DNA of 64,000 nucleotides from Bog-473 sp963717455 (GTDB lineage Bacteria > Actinomycetota > Acidimicrobiia > Acidimicrobiales > RAAP-2). Made by a program: the position numbers and the translations under genes. The stretch is from contig OY970336.1 of NCBI GenBank assembly GCA_963717455.1, forward strand, positions 1,116,001 to 1,180,000, read 5' to 3'. Shown here piece after piece: positions 16,471 through 25,668 of this stretch. Each line of letters opens with the position of its first letter. Within the stretch, counting starts at the first letter, position 1. The notes under the pieces were generated by a model, which saw only the letters and a list, made by a program, of their open reading frames with translations, was not told the DNA's origin and ran no database searches.

Positions 16471-19392
16471 ATGACGGTGAGTCGGTTTGGTCCCAGCATC
16501 TTCACAGCTTGGCTTGGGAAAGTGCACCCCGTGTCAGCGACGAGGATTGTGCGGGGGATCAGGTCGCCCATTTTGGTGACGTGGCGACGACTCCAGGGCG
16601 CCGACCAGCGGGCCTCGACGGTGCTGGTGATCCTGCCCTTGGCTGTGTTCGTCGTTCCCGCTCTCTTCGGACACGCGGCAATCGTCGGCGACAATGTCAT
16701 CCAGAACTACCCCTTACGCGTGCTGGTCGGAAGTCAGATCCGCCATGGTCACGCCCCACTCCTAGACCCCTATATCTGGAGCGGTGCGCCACTGCTCGGT
16801 GGATGGAATGCAGGAGCGGCCTACCCCCTCACTCTCTTCTTTGTGTTTCTCCCAGGCACAGCCGCGTGGACGCTCAACCTCGTGGTCACCTGGTGGGTCG
16901 CAGGAATCGGGAGCTACGTGTTCCTCCGCGCCTCCCGTCTCGCCTCGGTACCGAGCTTCCTCGGCGCCTTGTCATTCTGCTTCGCCGGCTCGATGATTGC
17001 CCAACAAGTCCACTTCGGTCTCGTGGCAGGCGTGAGCTGGATCCCCTTGGCGCTCCTTGCGCTCTTGCGGCTCTCCGAGCTTGCGGCGCGGACCACGACC
17101 TCATTCGAGTCCATCCGCCAAAGACGCCGGTCGGCGCTCGGTTGGACGGCGCTGCTCGGCACGGCAGGGGCGATGACCGTTCTTGCCGGCGAACCTCGTG
17201 CGATCACCGATGCCGCCGCCATCGTCGGGATGTACGCGATATGGCGAGTGCTTCGGCTCGGACGCAGAGCAGGCCCATACTTGGCGTGGGTCGTGGGCGG
17301 CCTGCTCCTGGCGGCTGTGCTCAGTGCGGTGCAACTGCTTCCTGGGCTAGCCGCGGTGAGCACCTCCCAGCGCGCGGCGAGCAGCAGCGCCCTCTTCACG
17401 TCGGGATCGCTCGCCAACCGATGGCTCGCGCTGATGCTCGTGCCCGACCTTCTCGGCGGATCAGGATCCTTCGGGCCGCCTCCGTTCCTGGCCAGTTACA
17501 ACCTCACCGAGGTCACCGGCTACGTCGGCATCATGCCGCTCGTCGCGTCGTTCGCCTTGCTCGGCCGACTCAGGTGGCGCAGGCCTCTGCCGGAATGGAT
17601 CGTCTGGGAAGTGATCGCGGCAGTGGGGATCGTGCTCGCTCTTGGGGGCAACACCCCCCTCTGGCACCTGCTCATCCACATCCCGCTGTTTGGTGGCCAG
17701 CGCCTACAGAGCCGCAACATCGTCATCGCGGACATCGGCTTCGCTTTCCTGCTCGCCTACTGGTCCGATGCCTGGTTGGCCGAAAGAAGCCGGCAGAGCG
17801 CTCGTGCTGCGCCGCCGACGCCAGCCACTGCGCAAGGACCGGCACCCGCCGGCGCCCGATCGCCGGTGCCGCCCAGTATCTCTGAGTCAGAGCAGGGGGC
17901 GGTGATTGGAGGGTTGGCTCGGATCCTGGGCTCCGTACCAGCGCTCTTGGCAGTGGCGATCGTGATCGTGGGAATCGCCTGGGGGGCGGGGTTCCTCCAA
18001 TGGCTGAGTGTGAGCCTCGGCGCCGCCAGCGAGGACGGGGCGCTGCGCCTGTGGTTCGTGCCGTTCGGTGTGCTCGGCCTCGGGGCGGCCGCTCTCGTCC
18101 TGTGGGGGCACCGTCTGGACGCGCGTCGACGCACCGAGGCCCTCGTGGGATTCGTGGTGGTCGACCTGCTCGTCTTCACGCTGATGGCGGTGGTCACCGT
18201 GGCTCCTGCCCTTGAGAGCTCCTCGGGTGGTTCTTCGGTCACTGCCGCTCCCACCCAGGAGGTCGCCTCGCCCGGGGCGTCGGTCCCCGCCCCTCCCACC
18301 ACACTCCCAGCCTCGTCGTTCGTCGGCTCGGGGCGCTTCGCCGTCTACGACCCGGACGACTTCAACCTGAATGGGCTCCAAGTGATCGGCCAACCGGATT
18401 CGAACGTCGTCAGCGGCGTTCCGTCGATACAGGGCTACAGTGCCATCGTCGACGGCACCTACGCCGATGCCGCCATCACCCCCGAGGCGACAGGGCACGG
18501 CCGAGACAACCTCATCCCGAGCGCCGTCGGTAACGGGACACTCGACCAGCTCGAGACCACGGCTCTGTTCGCGCCGCGTGACTACTTCCTCGTCGACACC
18601 CAGTCCGACAGAGCGACGCCGGTACCGACCGCGGGTGAGCGAAACGTGGCTCCAGGCGGTCGCGCCACGTGGTATCTGGGCGACTATCTCTCTGTAACGA
18701 ACATCGTGGTACCGGACGCAGATGCCACCACCGACGCGACAGACGGCCTGCGCGTCGGTGTGCTCACCTCGAAGGGGACGACAACCTGGGCACCTGCCGC
18801 GAACCTCGACGGTCCCCGCTCGCTCGAATTCTCGTTCGCTCGTCCCGTTGCGGCCGTCGCCCTCGTCGCTCAGGCTGGTCGAACCGCGGTCGGTCTGGGC
18901 TCTCCCAGCATCACTTCGGAGGACGGCACCGAGTACATCGCCGACGGCCAACTCGAGGCCGCTGTCGTGCCTCCTCGCTGGGCGTACAGGGGCCAAGACG
19001 GGACGTTCGCCGTCTTCGCGGACCGCGGCGCGAGTCCCGCTCTGAGCTTGCGAGGTTCCGCCGGGGCATCTGTGCACCCAACCGCCGGTCCGGCGTTCGC
19101 TCCTTCCGCCGCTGAGGTCTCCTCCCCCCACGGCGTAGAGGTCATAAGGTCCGAAGCCGCCATCCCGGGCTGGAGCGCGAGCTGGCAACCTATTGTGGGT
19201 CCCGCCGAGAAGCTGGCGGTGCATCGAGTCGGCTTGGTCCAAGGAGTGGAGGTGCCCGCTGGGCAGGGCACCGTCGCCTGGACCTACGACCCACCAGGCT
19301 GGACGGCTGGCTGGGTGCTCTCAGTGGGTGCGCTCGTTGCTCTGTTGGCCATGTTGCTCTGGGCGCTGGCCCTCGGGCGTCGGCGCGTCTAG
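16471..19392 (+). CDS. Large YfhO-like multi-spanning membrane protein
   Basis: About 973 residues with roughly a dozen membrane segments, an extended extracytoplasmic region and a final C-terminal helix followed by RRRV. The pattern DNVIQNYPLRV...GHAPLLDPYIWSGAPLLGGWNAGAAYPLT near residues 60-115 matches the YfhO (GT-C-like) family, which glycosylates or decorates cell-surface polymers. A proline/alanine/serine-rich cytoplasmic loop sits mid-protein. The start is uncertain: ATG at 16471 has no clear ribosome site, a TTG lies at 16456, and a GTG further down is preceded by GGGAAA. It ends convergently with the next gene, overlapping by 4 bases. Part of the surface-modification cargo of element 1. 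Confidence 0.8.
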   Translation: MTVSRFGPSIFTAWLGKVHPVSATRIVRGIRSPILVTWRRLQGADQRASTVLVILPLAVFVVPALFGHAAIVGDNVIQNYPLRVLVGSQIRHGHAPLLDPYIWSGAPLLGGWNAGAAYPLTLFFVFLPGTAAWTLNLVVTWWVAGIGSYVFLRASRLASVPSFLGALSFCFAGSMIAQQVHFGLVAGVSWIPLALLALLRLSELAARTTTSFESIRQRRRSALGWTALLGTAGAMTVLAGEPRAITDAAAIVGMYAIWRVLRLGRRAGPYLAWVVGGLLLAAVLSAVQLLPGLAAVSTSQRAASSSALFTSGSLANRWLALMLVPDLLGGSGSFGPPPFLASYNLTEVTGYVGIMPLVASFALLGRLRWRRPLPEWIVWEVIAAVGIVLALGGNTPLWHLLIHIPLFGGQRLQSRNIVIADIGFAFLLAYWSDAWLAERSRQSARAAPPTPATAQGPAPAGARSPVPPSISESEQGAVIGGLARILGSVPALLAVAIVIVGIAWGAGFLQWLSVSLGAASEDGALRLWFVPFGVLGLGAAALVLWGHRLDARRRTEALVGFVVVDLLVFTLMAVVTVAPALESSSGGSSVTAAPTQEVASPGASVPAPPTTLPASSFVGSGRFAVYDPDDFNLNGLQVIGQPDSNVVSGVPSIQGYSAIVDGTYADAAITPEATGHGRDNLIPSAVGNGTLDQLETTALFAPRDYFLVDTQSDRATPVPTAGERNVAPGGRATWYLGDYLSVTNIVVPDADATTDATDGLRVGVLTSKGTTTWAPAANLDGPRSLEFSFARPVAAVALVAQAGRTAVGLGSPSITSEDGTEYIADGQLEAAVVPPRWAYRGQDGTFAVFADRGASPALSLRGSAGASVHPTAGPAFAPSAAEVSSPHGVEVIRSEAAIPGWSASWQPIVGPAEKLAVHRVGLVQGVEVPAGQGTVAWTYDPPGWTAGWVLSVGALVALLAMLLWALALGRRRV

Positions 19393-20450
19393 CGGGCGTC
19401 AGCTGCCGGAAGGGTATCTCCGCGTCGTCGACGCATGGCAGACGCCTCATCGAGCGGGCGGTCGATGCTGTCGAAGGTGGTGCCAACGCGGACTGCTCCT
19501 CTGAGCGCAGGACGCGACAACGAATACTCGGGGTCCAACCAATCCTGAAACGAAAGTCCGGTCACGCGCTCGAGCAGCGCGATGTCTGCAACGAACTCAG
19601 GAATCAGCGCCTTTCGTTCCTCGAGCGTCAAAGGCCGGCGCATTTGCTGATGACGTTGCAGTAGACGCAGGGTGGGCGTTCCCGCCACACGGCCGATCGC
19701 CTCGGGTACCCGTCCCGGCAGCTTGTAGGCAAGAGAGGAGCCGCCTCGCATCACACGACGGAGCATTTCGTTGACGCGGGAATCCGACACGTCTGCTGTC
19801 ACGTTGAGGGCTGGAAGAGAGCGCACCGCGTCAGGATCGACTCCGAGGAACATGCAGACGCGAGAGATTGCACTCTCGGGTTCATTGCGGAGGTCGCGGT
19901 AGCGAAGAAGGAGGACCTGGTCGGGGTGGAAGTGCCGAAACAAATGCTCGAGCTGCTCTCCGTAGCGGCCGAGGCGGAGGTAGGACCACAGGGGCCCCCA
20001 CCCGGCTTGCTGCCGCTCATTCTCCATGGAACAGGCGACACGGAAGTCGCGTTCTCGCTCCAGGCCGACCGAGCGCGAGTGCGTCCAGTTGGAATGAGCG
20101 CGGTCGACGGGGTCGCGCAGCACGGCGATCAGCTTGGCTCCAGGAACGAGGGCGCGTATCCGCCGGTGAGCCCCCATGTCGGAGAGGTACAGCGTGGTGG
20201 ACTCGCCGCAGAGCGTGCCCGGTGGCGCTTCTGCAAAGAGCTCCTCGTACTCTTCGCGCCGCCAGATGTAGTTGGCCTTGGAATGGTCGGCTCCGGGACC
20301 TCCGCGTGTCTGGGGTGGACCATCTGTGAGGAAGAACTTGGGCTCCTTCACAGAGGAGAGGAACAGCTGCGGATGTCCGCCGAGCGCGACGTGCAAGGCG
20401 GTCGTTCCGGCCTTGGGCGCGCCGATGATGAAGAAGTCAGGCAACCGCAC
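19389..20450 (-). CDS. Sulfotransferase
   Basis: A 353-residue PAPS-dependent sulfotransferase. The 5'-phosphosulfate loop is IGAPKAGTTALHVAL at the N-terminus and the 3'-phosphate site is VLRDPVDRAHSNWTHSRS near residue 110. The family's C-terminal YGEQLEHLF...LLLRYRDL region is also present. It would transfer sulfate to a carbohydrate or lipid acceptor. It stands in a run with a GT2 gene on the same strand (64 bases upstream), suggesting sulfation of a glycan. ATG at 20450. The acceptor is unknown. Confidence 0.9.
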   Translation of the reverse strand: MRLPDFFIIGAPKAGTTALHVALGGHPQLFLSSVKEPKFFLTDGPPQTRGGPGADHSKANYIWRREEYEELFAEAPPGTLCGESTTLYLSDMGAHRRIRALVPGAKLIAVLRDPVDRAHSNWTHSRSVGLERERDFRVACSMENERQQAGWGPLWSYLRLGRYGEQLEHLFRHFHPDQVLLLRYRDLRNEPESAISRVCMFLGVDPDAVRSLPALNVTADVSDSRVNEMLRRVMRGGSSLAYKLPGRVPEAIGRVAGTPTLRLLQRHQQMRRPLTLEERKALIPEFVADIALLERVTGLSFQDWLDPEYSLSRPALRGAVRVGTTFDSIDRPLDEASAMRRRRGDTLPAADAR

Positions 20451-20513
20451 GACTGACCTCCTTCGACGTCCTCTGCACCCGCGGCTCGCCGAGAGTCACC
20501 GGGGCTCGGGGCT

Positions 20514-21446
20514 TCACGGCTCTTCTGGGAGTAGCACCGGACCCGGGACCGCGAGAAAGCTCAGTAGTCGTTGCTCGAGACGGGCGCGACTTACCGTGTC
20601 GAGCTCCAGGCCTGTAGCGAACGACTGCGCGGCCAGAATCTCGAGTCCGGTGACGAGCACCGCAGTCGGGTGGCGAGGCACTCGACCGGTGTGGATGAAC
20701 GTCGTGAAAATGGGGATGCCGAGTACCACCCCGACGGCGCCAACAACCACTCCCAAGGTGCTGAAAAAGGCCAGTGGGCGGCCATGACGGACCAGTCCGA
20801 AGACCGAGCCGAGGATCTTGGCGCCGTCGTTCCAGGTGTCGAGATTGCTGACCGATCCCTCCGGCCTTGCGTGATAGGGCGCCTCTATTTCTTCGATGCT
20901 CACGTTCAGTTGCATCGCATGCACGACCAGCTCGGTCTCGATCTCAAAACCCTCGGACATTGCGGGGAAGGACTTGACGAGCCGACGTGAGCACCCTTTG
21001 TAGCCGGAGAGCATGTCGTTGACGCTCAAACCGAAGAGTCGTCTCAACAACTCGCCGAGAACACGATTGCCGAACTGGTGGCCGGCACGGAATGCATCGT
21101 CTCCAACGGGCGAGCGCGCGACGTTGACGAGATCATGCCCGTCCATCACGAGCGAGACCACCCGAGGTGCGATGGCCGGATCGTAGGTGCCGTCGCCGTC
21201 AACAAGGATGTAGCAGTCGGCATCGACGTCGGAGAACATGCGCCGGACGACGTTCCCCTTACCGGATTTCGCCACGCTTCGCACAATGGCTCCAGCGGCT
21301 TCGGCCCGCTTGGCGCTTGCGTCCTTCGAGTCGTTGTCGAAGACATAGACCGTCGCGTCCGGCAACGCTTCGGCAAACCCCTCCACCACCGATTCGATGG
21401 TCGCCTCCTCGTTTCGGCACGGGATCACCACCGCCACGCGAGCCAT
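20514..21446 (-). CDS. GT2 glycosyltransferase, dolichol-phosphate-type
   Basis: A 310-residue family 2 glycosyltransferase. It starts VAVVIPCRNEEATIESVV, with the metal-binding DxD in LVDGDGTYDP (near residue 84) and ND in VNDMLSGYKG. Two hydrophobic segments near residues 225-255 fit membrane-attached enzymes that transfer sugars to a polyprenyl phosphate. The sugar is unknown. With the YfhO-like protein and sulfotransferases it probably builds or modifies a surface glycan. Confidence 0.9.
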   Translation of the reverse strand: MARVAVVIPCRNEEATIESVVEGFAEALPDATVYVFDNDSKDASAKRAEAAGAIVRSVAKSGKGNVVRRMFSDVDADCYILVDGDGTYDPAIAPRVVSLVMDGHDLVNVARSPVGDDAFRAGHQFGNRVLGELLRRLFGLSVNDMLSGYKGCSRRLVKSFPAMSEGFEIETELVVHAMQLNVSIEEIEAPYHARPEGSVSNLDTWNDGAKILGSVFGLVRHGRPLAFFSTLGVVVGAVGVVLGIPIFTTFIHTGRVPRHPTAVLVTGLEILAAQSFATGLELDTVSRARLEQRLLSFLAVPGPVLLPEEP

Positions 21447-21699
21447 GTTTCAGTATCAACGATGCAGCTGGGATAACCCTGAGAAGAGTATGAGAGTTCC
21501 CTCGGAGCAGGCCCACTCCTTAGTGCTGGAGTCAATACGGGGTGGACATCGATGACGAAACCGACGTGCCCGTCCGGGGAGCCACTGCACGCATCGGAGC
21601 GAGCGCGTCTCGCTCCGTGTGCGAAGTTCACCAGCCCAAAATCCACCGCACAGCAGACTCTGATCTCATTCACAGGGAGCACAGGTATGTTGCCCGGCC

Positions 21700-22521
21700 A
21701 TGCCCGAGAAGGTCGTCGTGCTGCACATTGGGACGCACAAAACCGGCACCAAATCACTCCAGAGCATGCTCGCCGAGAACCTGAGTTGGTTCGCCGCGCA
21801 GGGGCTCTACTACCCATCGACGGGCATATTGGGCGGCGGGCAGCACAACCTCGCCTGGCAATTCACCGGCGACCGTCGCTTCGAACGGGCCAACGGCTCA
21901 CTGGTCGACCTCGTACGCGAACTGGGGGAAAATGAGCCCCAATCGGTCTTCATATCGAGCGAGGACTTCGAGTCCTTGCATCGGCGAGCGGCGGTAATGT
22001 CGGAATTCCGCTCTGCGCTGGAGACGCTCGGATATCGGGTGGAGATTGTCGTCGTCCTCCGCGAGGCGGTGGATTATGTCCCGTCCCTCTATGAGGAGCT
22101 GCGCAAGCACAGCCTAGAGCAGACGCTGGATGAATTCGTTGTTGGAATCCTCGCGAACGGCGGGGTCATATTTCGCGATTGGGATCTCTGCATCAACTAT
22201 GAACGGCTCGTGACAGAGTTCGCCGATATCTTCGGTATAGGTGCGGTGCACGCCTTGCGATACGACCGCCAGGACTCTGTCGGAATGGTCCTCGATGCAG
22301 CCTCAGCGCTCCTCGGCGTGCCGTTGGTGCCGATACACGGGTGGACGCGCCGCAATACCCGGATGCCGGATCTTTCCGGATCAGCATCGGAGCACGTCAA
22401 TGTCGCGGACGCGACCAGTTTGATCTGGGAAGGCAGCCAGTTGAACGATGCCCAGCTGAGGTCAATGGAAGCAGCGTTCGGCGGCGTGGTGGACGAGATG
22501 GTGCGCCGGTACCCCGTATGA
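21700..22521 (+). CDS. Sulfotransferase-like protein
   Basis: A 273-residue protein beginning VVVLHIGTHKTGTKSLQSML, the P-loop-like PAPS-binding motif of a bacterial sulfotransferase-like family. A second conserved patch VVVLREAVDYVPSLYEELRK (about residues 121-140) matches the 3'-phosphate-binding region. It resembles proteins found in exopolysaccharide clusters. ATG at 21700. The 253 bases between it and the divergent GT2 gene show no gene. Base composition is lower in GC than the surrounding chromosome, consistent with transferred cargo. Confidence 0.8.
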   Translation: MPEKVVVLHIGTHKTGTKSLQSMLAENLSWFAAQGLYYPSTGILGGGQHNLAWQFTGDRRFERANGSLVDLVRELGENEPQSVFISSEDFESLHRRAAVMSEFRSALETLGYRVEIVVVLREAVDYVPSLYEELRKHSLEQTLDEFVVGILANGGVIFRDWDLCINYERLVTEFADIFGIGAVHALRYDRQDSVGMVLDAASALLGVPLVPIHGWTRRNTRMPDLSGSASEHVNVADATSLIWEGSQLNDAQLRSMEAAFGGVVDEMVRRYPV

Positions 22522-22823
22522 GCGTTCGGAAGAGGGCCGGCGGCGCAGTGTCCACTTTGCCAGCGACTGATCACAGTTCTGTGGGCTGTTCGGAATGAGC
22601 ATGCAGCCGAATTGAGCCACCGTCGGCTGCAGTCGAGCTCGAGCCGATCCCGGACTGCCCAGATCGGCCGGGTGAAGGACGCGATCATTCTGGGTCAGAC
22701 GGCCGGGTGCTAGCTCCCCGCTAGCGCTCTTAGGCTGGTTGCGCAGGAAAGCCGTTCTCCCCATGAAGGCTCCACGTACCCTGAGCTGGCGGTTAGCGGA
22801 ATCCGGACCCAAGTGGTTGCTTT

Positions 22824-22854
22824 ATGCGAGGAACTCTATACTATTTCCTCGCAT
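22824..22854 (+). promoter_or_regulatory. Palindromic operator over the AbiEi promoter (element 1)
   Basis: Perfect 10-base inverted repeat ATGCGAGGAA (22824-22833) and TTCCTCGCAT (22845-22854), spacer 11 bases. The spacer contains a TATACT -10 box at 22837-22842, and the right arm overlaps the ATG of the antitoxin gene. Transcription would start at about 22849, so the message is nearly leaderless. AbiEi antitoxins are known to repress their own operon by binding inverted repeats. Confidence 0.75.
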
Positions 22855-23452
22855 GGAGTCCGTTGCGAGAAGCGTCCGAGCGGAGGTGGCGGGCAGCCCG
22901 ATGCGCTCGTTCCTGAGCGCATCCGACTTCGAGGGCTCGCCCCGGGCTGTCGAATCAGAGCTCAGCCGTCTGGTGGCCAAGGGCGAGCTCACCCGCGTCC
23001 GCAAGGGCCTGTACTGGAAGGGCCCCAAGACCGCACTCGGGATGGTGCCACCCCGGCCACTCGCCGTGGCATTGCAGGTGGGTGGGCGCGGGAGCGGGCC
23101 GGCCGGGTTCACTGCGGCATCGGTGATGGGCCTGACCACTCAGGTGCCTGCCACCGTCGAGGTCGCCGTGCCTGGGCGCCTGCCGATTGCTCCACCCGGG
23201 GTGCGCTTTACCTTGCGCCACCCCTCGCGCAGAGACCTTGACCTCTCCGTCGACGAGGTGGCCCTCCTCGAAGTTCTCCGCGATTGGCCCGGCACCGTGG
23301 AATCACCGTGGGATGAGCTCGTCGACCGGGTCAAGGAGTTGATCGATCGAGGCACCGTGCGACCAGAGCTGGTAGCAGCTGAGGTCAAAGAGGCTCACCG
23401 TCCCGCGTTGCGGGAAGGTTGGCGTCGGCTCGAGATGGCGCTCGGGGCCTGA
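22853..23452 (+). CDS. AbiEi-like type IV antitoxin/repressor
   Basis: A 199-residue protein with an N-terminal winged helix (residues about 18-48: FLSASDFEGSPRAVESELSR, then VRKGLYW) and a C-terminal AbiEi-type domain (GFTAASVMGLTTQVP). It should bind its own promoter and counter the following nucleotidyltransferase. The start is ATG at 22853, inside the palindrome; a longer upstream frame is not supported. The toxin gene follows with no gap. Confidence 0.85.
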   Translation: MESVARSVRAEVAGSPMRSFLSASDFEGSPRAVESELSRLVAKGELTRVRKGLYWKGPKTALGMVPPRPLAVALQVGGRGSGPAGFTAASVMGLTTQVPATVEVAVPGRLPIAPPGVRFTLRHPSRRDLDLSVDEVALLEVLRDWPGTVESPWDELVDRVKELIDRGTVRPELVAAEVKEAHRPALREGWRRLEMALGA

Positions 23453-24412
23453 GTGTCGCTACTGCGCGACGAGCCGGACCTCCTCGAGGCCGCCTGCGCC
23501 CGTGTGAACGCCCAAACATCGATTCCCGTTGATCATATTGAGAAGGACTACTGGCTGACCGAGTCCCTGCGGGCTCTGGCTGACTACTCGGTCGCCAACT
23601 CGATCCCTGTCGTCCTCAAGGGCGGGACGAGCCTCTCGAAGTGCTTCAGTCTGCTGCAGCGCTTCTCGGAGGACGCCGACATGATCGTCGTCTTCGGGGA
23701 CCTGCCCGCGACCCAAAAGCGGCGCCATTTCAAGGGTCTGGTCGCGGCCGTCGAAGAAGCCACGGGCCTCGTCGCTGTCACCGACGAGGGTGCCACCATC
23801 AAGGACCGATCCCGGGTTGTCACGCTCGAATACCCGAATGTCGGCGGGACAACCGTGCCTCCACGCGTGAAGATCGAGCTTCACACCATCGGCGGAGCCG
23901 TTCCGAAGGACCTGATGGAGCTCCGTTCGTTGCTCGCTGAGCACTGGGAGCAAATCGCAGCACAAGGTGATGTGGAGGGGCGCTACCCCGAGCTTGCGTC
24001 TTTCTCGATCGAGGTGCTCGAACCGAGTCGGACCCTGGTGGAGAAGCTCGTCATCCTCCACGAGGCTCACGTGCGCGACCAAGGCCAGGCTCTCGACCGC
24101 AAGCGCGCCACCGTGCGCCATTACTACGACGTGTGGTGTCTCCTCGGCGATGCGACCGTCTGCGACAGCCTCAAGAAGCACAACGTTGCCGTCTTGGCGA
24201 GGGAGGTCTACAACTCCTCGGTGGCAGCTGCCTACAAGACCGCGGCGCGGCCGCCCCAAGGATTCGGAGCGAGTCCGGCGTTCGGGCCAGGTGCGATCTC
24301 GATCGAGGGCGACTACGACAAAGTCGTCCGAGATCTGGTCTGGCCCGGAGCCGACGCGCCAACTTTCGCCCAGTGCCTGGATCGGGTCCAGGAGAAGGCA
24401 TCGCTACTCTGA
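23453..24412 (+). CDS. AbiEii-like nucleotidyltransferase toxin
   Basis: A 319-residue member of the AbiEii/AbiGii nucleotidyltransferase toxin family. Motifs: VVLKGGTSLSKCF (GS-type loop, about residues 49-61), SEDADMIV (catalytic acidic pair, about 72-79), and the third motif with lysine in LVEKLVILHEAH. Related enzymes add nucleotides to tRNA or other RNA and halt growth, often to stop phage. The GTG at 23453 immediately follows the antitoxin TGA. Confidence 0.87.
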   Translation: MSLLRDEPDLLEAACARVNAQTSIPVDHIEKDYWLTESLRALADYSVANSIPVVLKGGTSLSKCFSLLQRFSEDADMIVVFGDLPATQKRRHFKGLVAAVEEATGLVAVTDEGATIKDRSRVVTLEYPNVGGTTVPPRVKIELHTIGGAVPKDLMELRSLLAEHWEQIAAQGDVEGRYPELASFSIEVLEPSRTLVEKLVILHEAHVRDQGQALDRKRATVRHYYDVWCLLGDATVCDSLKKHNVAVLAREVYNSSVAAAYKTAARPPQGFGASPAFGPGAISIEGDYDKVVRDLVWPGADAPTFAQCLDRVQEKASLL

Positions 24413-24733
24413 ACCGTCCCAACCGGTCGCACGGCGGGGGCGAGGCGACCAGGAGCCGGCAGGGCCGGCTCCGACGCCAGTCTCCCTGTGTCGGTGACCA
24501 GGCCCGTCAAGGCGACCCCTCCGGGCGGCCTGTCGGCCGGCCATTGACTGGCCTTCCCTATGTGTGCCTCACGACCGAGGTGGGCGGACACCCAACATCC
24601 CACCCAACAACCGCGTCGCATCGCGTCGCGGGCTGTCCCGCACCGAACCGCATGACTGTGACGCCGACTGTTCCGAGCTGCCGTAATGCGACATAACGGG
24701 ACCGCTGGTGATGCCATGGGAGAACTGGGGCCG
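24413..24733. other. Right end of element 1, no gene; arm repeats at 24590-24609
   Basis: These 321 bases show no convincing coding sequence. ACCCAACA occurs at 24590-24597 and 24602-24609, 12 bases apart, matching the left-end doublet at 11139 in sequence, orientation and period. It is followed 125 bases later by attachment copy B. Confidence 0.6.
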
Positions 24734-24777
24734 CCCTCTCAAGGTGGCGACACGGGTTCGAATCCCGTTGGGGCTGC
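24734..24777 (+). repeat. Attachment repeat copy B (junction of elements 1 and 2)
   Basis: Identical to 11025-11068 over 44 bases. It contains the tRNA-Glu anticodon loop, variable region and T arm but no D arm or 5' acceptor, so it is not a tRNA gene. It separates element 1 from element 2. Confidence 0.92.
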
Positions 24778-24825
24778 TTCACTCTTCCTGGTCAGAGAGT
24801 TGTGATTCGCAACTCGATTCCACAG

Positions 24826-24866
24826 CGTCCATCCATTTGCCCATCGTGCCGTGGAATCGATGGGCA
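24826..24866 (+). repeat. Arm-type repeats, left end of element 2
   Basis: TGCCCATC at 24838-24845 is preceded 12 bases earlier by a 6-of-8 match (CGTCCATC, 24826-24833). The same octamer is inverted at 24859-24866 (GATGGGCA). The octamer recurs as a 12-base-spaced doublet at the right end (29017). Likely integrase or accessory protein sites; inferred. Confidence 0.55.
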
Positions 24867-25012
24867 GACAGCTAGCGGCATGGCTGATGAAACGGGCCGT
24901 GCAGATCCTGGTGTCTCCACCGACAGTGGCGACACTGGAATCACTTCGGCTCGATGGACCACGAACCGCACCAGCCACGGCCGCCACGGCTCGGTCCTGG
25001 TTGCACCGAGGT

Positions 25013-25065
25013 CGTATGAATATCTACATAGGTCGTACCTTCCATAGTAGGATTTCATACGTATG
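25013..25065 (+). promoter_or_regulatory. Candidate AbiEi operator of element 2
   Basis: CGTATGAA (25013-25020) pairs with TTCATACG (25054-25061) as an inverted repeat. The right part is also a 10-base palindrome CATACGTATG (25056-25065) that includes the ATG of the antitoxin gene. A small palindrome AGGTcgtACCT lies between (25030-25040). The CGTATG half-site occurs three times in all. The region is AT-rich relative to its surroundings and must hold the operon promoter. Confidence 0.6.
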
Positions 25066-25668
25066 CCGACCGATGTCGCGGTCATCGACAGACTCCGGCC
25101 CCTCGGAGCGATCTTTCGCGCCCGCGACGCCATCGAGCAGGGGATCTCGTGGCGTGATCTCTATCAAGTCCGCGACTCGGGCCTCCTCATCGAGGTGTCC
25201 CGCGGGCTCTTCCAGCTACGAGAGGCGGCCGGGATCGACCAGATCGACTTCGTGGTCGTGTGTGCCCGCTCCCCTCAGGGCATGGTCTGCTTGGGTTCTG
25301 CACTCGCGTATTGGGACCTGAGTGACGAAACCCCGACCCGGGTGGACTTAGCCGTTCCGGCAGGGAGCCACCGCCCGAGCATCGACCATCCACCCACCCG
25401 CGTCCACGTCTTTGGAGCGAGCAACTTCGGACTAGGCCGGATCGAGGTGCCGGTGGGCCTGGACCTCGCCTTTCGTATCACTGACCCCGAACGGACCGTC
25501 GTCGACTGTTTCCGACAGCGACATCGCCTTGGGGCCGACCTCGCGGTCGTTGGTCTGCGCAGGTACCTTCGCCGCCCGCGGGCTCAACCAGGTCGCGTCC
25601 TCGAACTGGCCGAGGAGCTGAGAGTTCGCACGCCGATCCTCGAAGCCATGCGGATGTTGCAGGAGTGA
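25063..25668 (+). CDS. AbiEi-like antitoxin (element 2)
   Basis: A 201-residue protein with an N-terminal winged helix (about residues 12-52: LGAIFRARDAIEQGISWRDL, then GLLIEVSRGLFQL) and the AbiEi-type domain (CARSPQGMVCLGSALAYWDL...RVDLAVPAGSHRP). Expected to repress its operon and neutralise the following nucleotidyltransferase. It is only distantly like the element 1 antitoxin. ATG at 25063 lies within a palindrome. It overlaps the next gene by 4 bases. Confidence 0.82.
   Translation: MPTDVAVIDRLRPLGAIFRARDAIEQGISWRDLYQVRDSGLLIEVSRGLFQLREAAGIDQIDFVVVCARSPQGMVCLGSALAYWDLSDETPTRVDLAVPAGSHRPSIDHPPTRVHVFGASNFGLGRIEVPVGLDLAFRITDPERTVVDCFRQRHRLGADLAVVGLRRYLRRPRAQPGRVLELAEELRVRTPILEAMRMLQE

Larger units (their letters stand above)
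11027..24777. mobile_element. Element 1: integrative mobilizable element in tRNA-Glu
   Basis: A segment of about 13.75 kb between attachment copies A and B. It holds a tyrosine integrase next to the left end, an excisionase-like HTH protein, a MobF relaxase, cargo for surface modification (YfhO-like, sulfotransferases, glycosyltransferase) and an AbiEi/AbiEii toxin-antitoxin pair. No type IV secretion genes are present, so it could be moved by a helper conjugation system but not alone. Near each end it carries two copies of ACCCAACA spaced 12 bases apart. Confidence 0.88.

Noticed and set aside
24911..24936. Possible hairpin (GTGTC...GACAC) near the left end of element 2
   Set aside because: Arms are only 5 bases with a mismatch inside; not convincing as a terminator or binding site.
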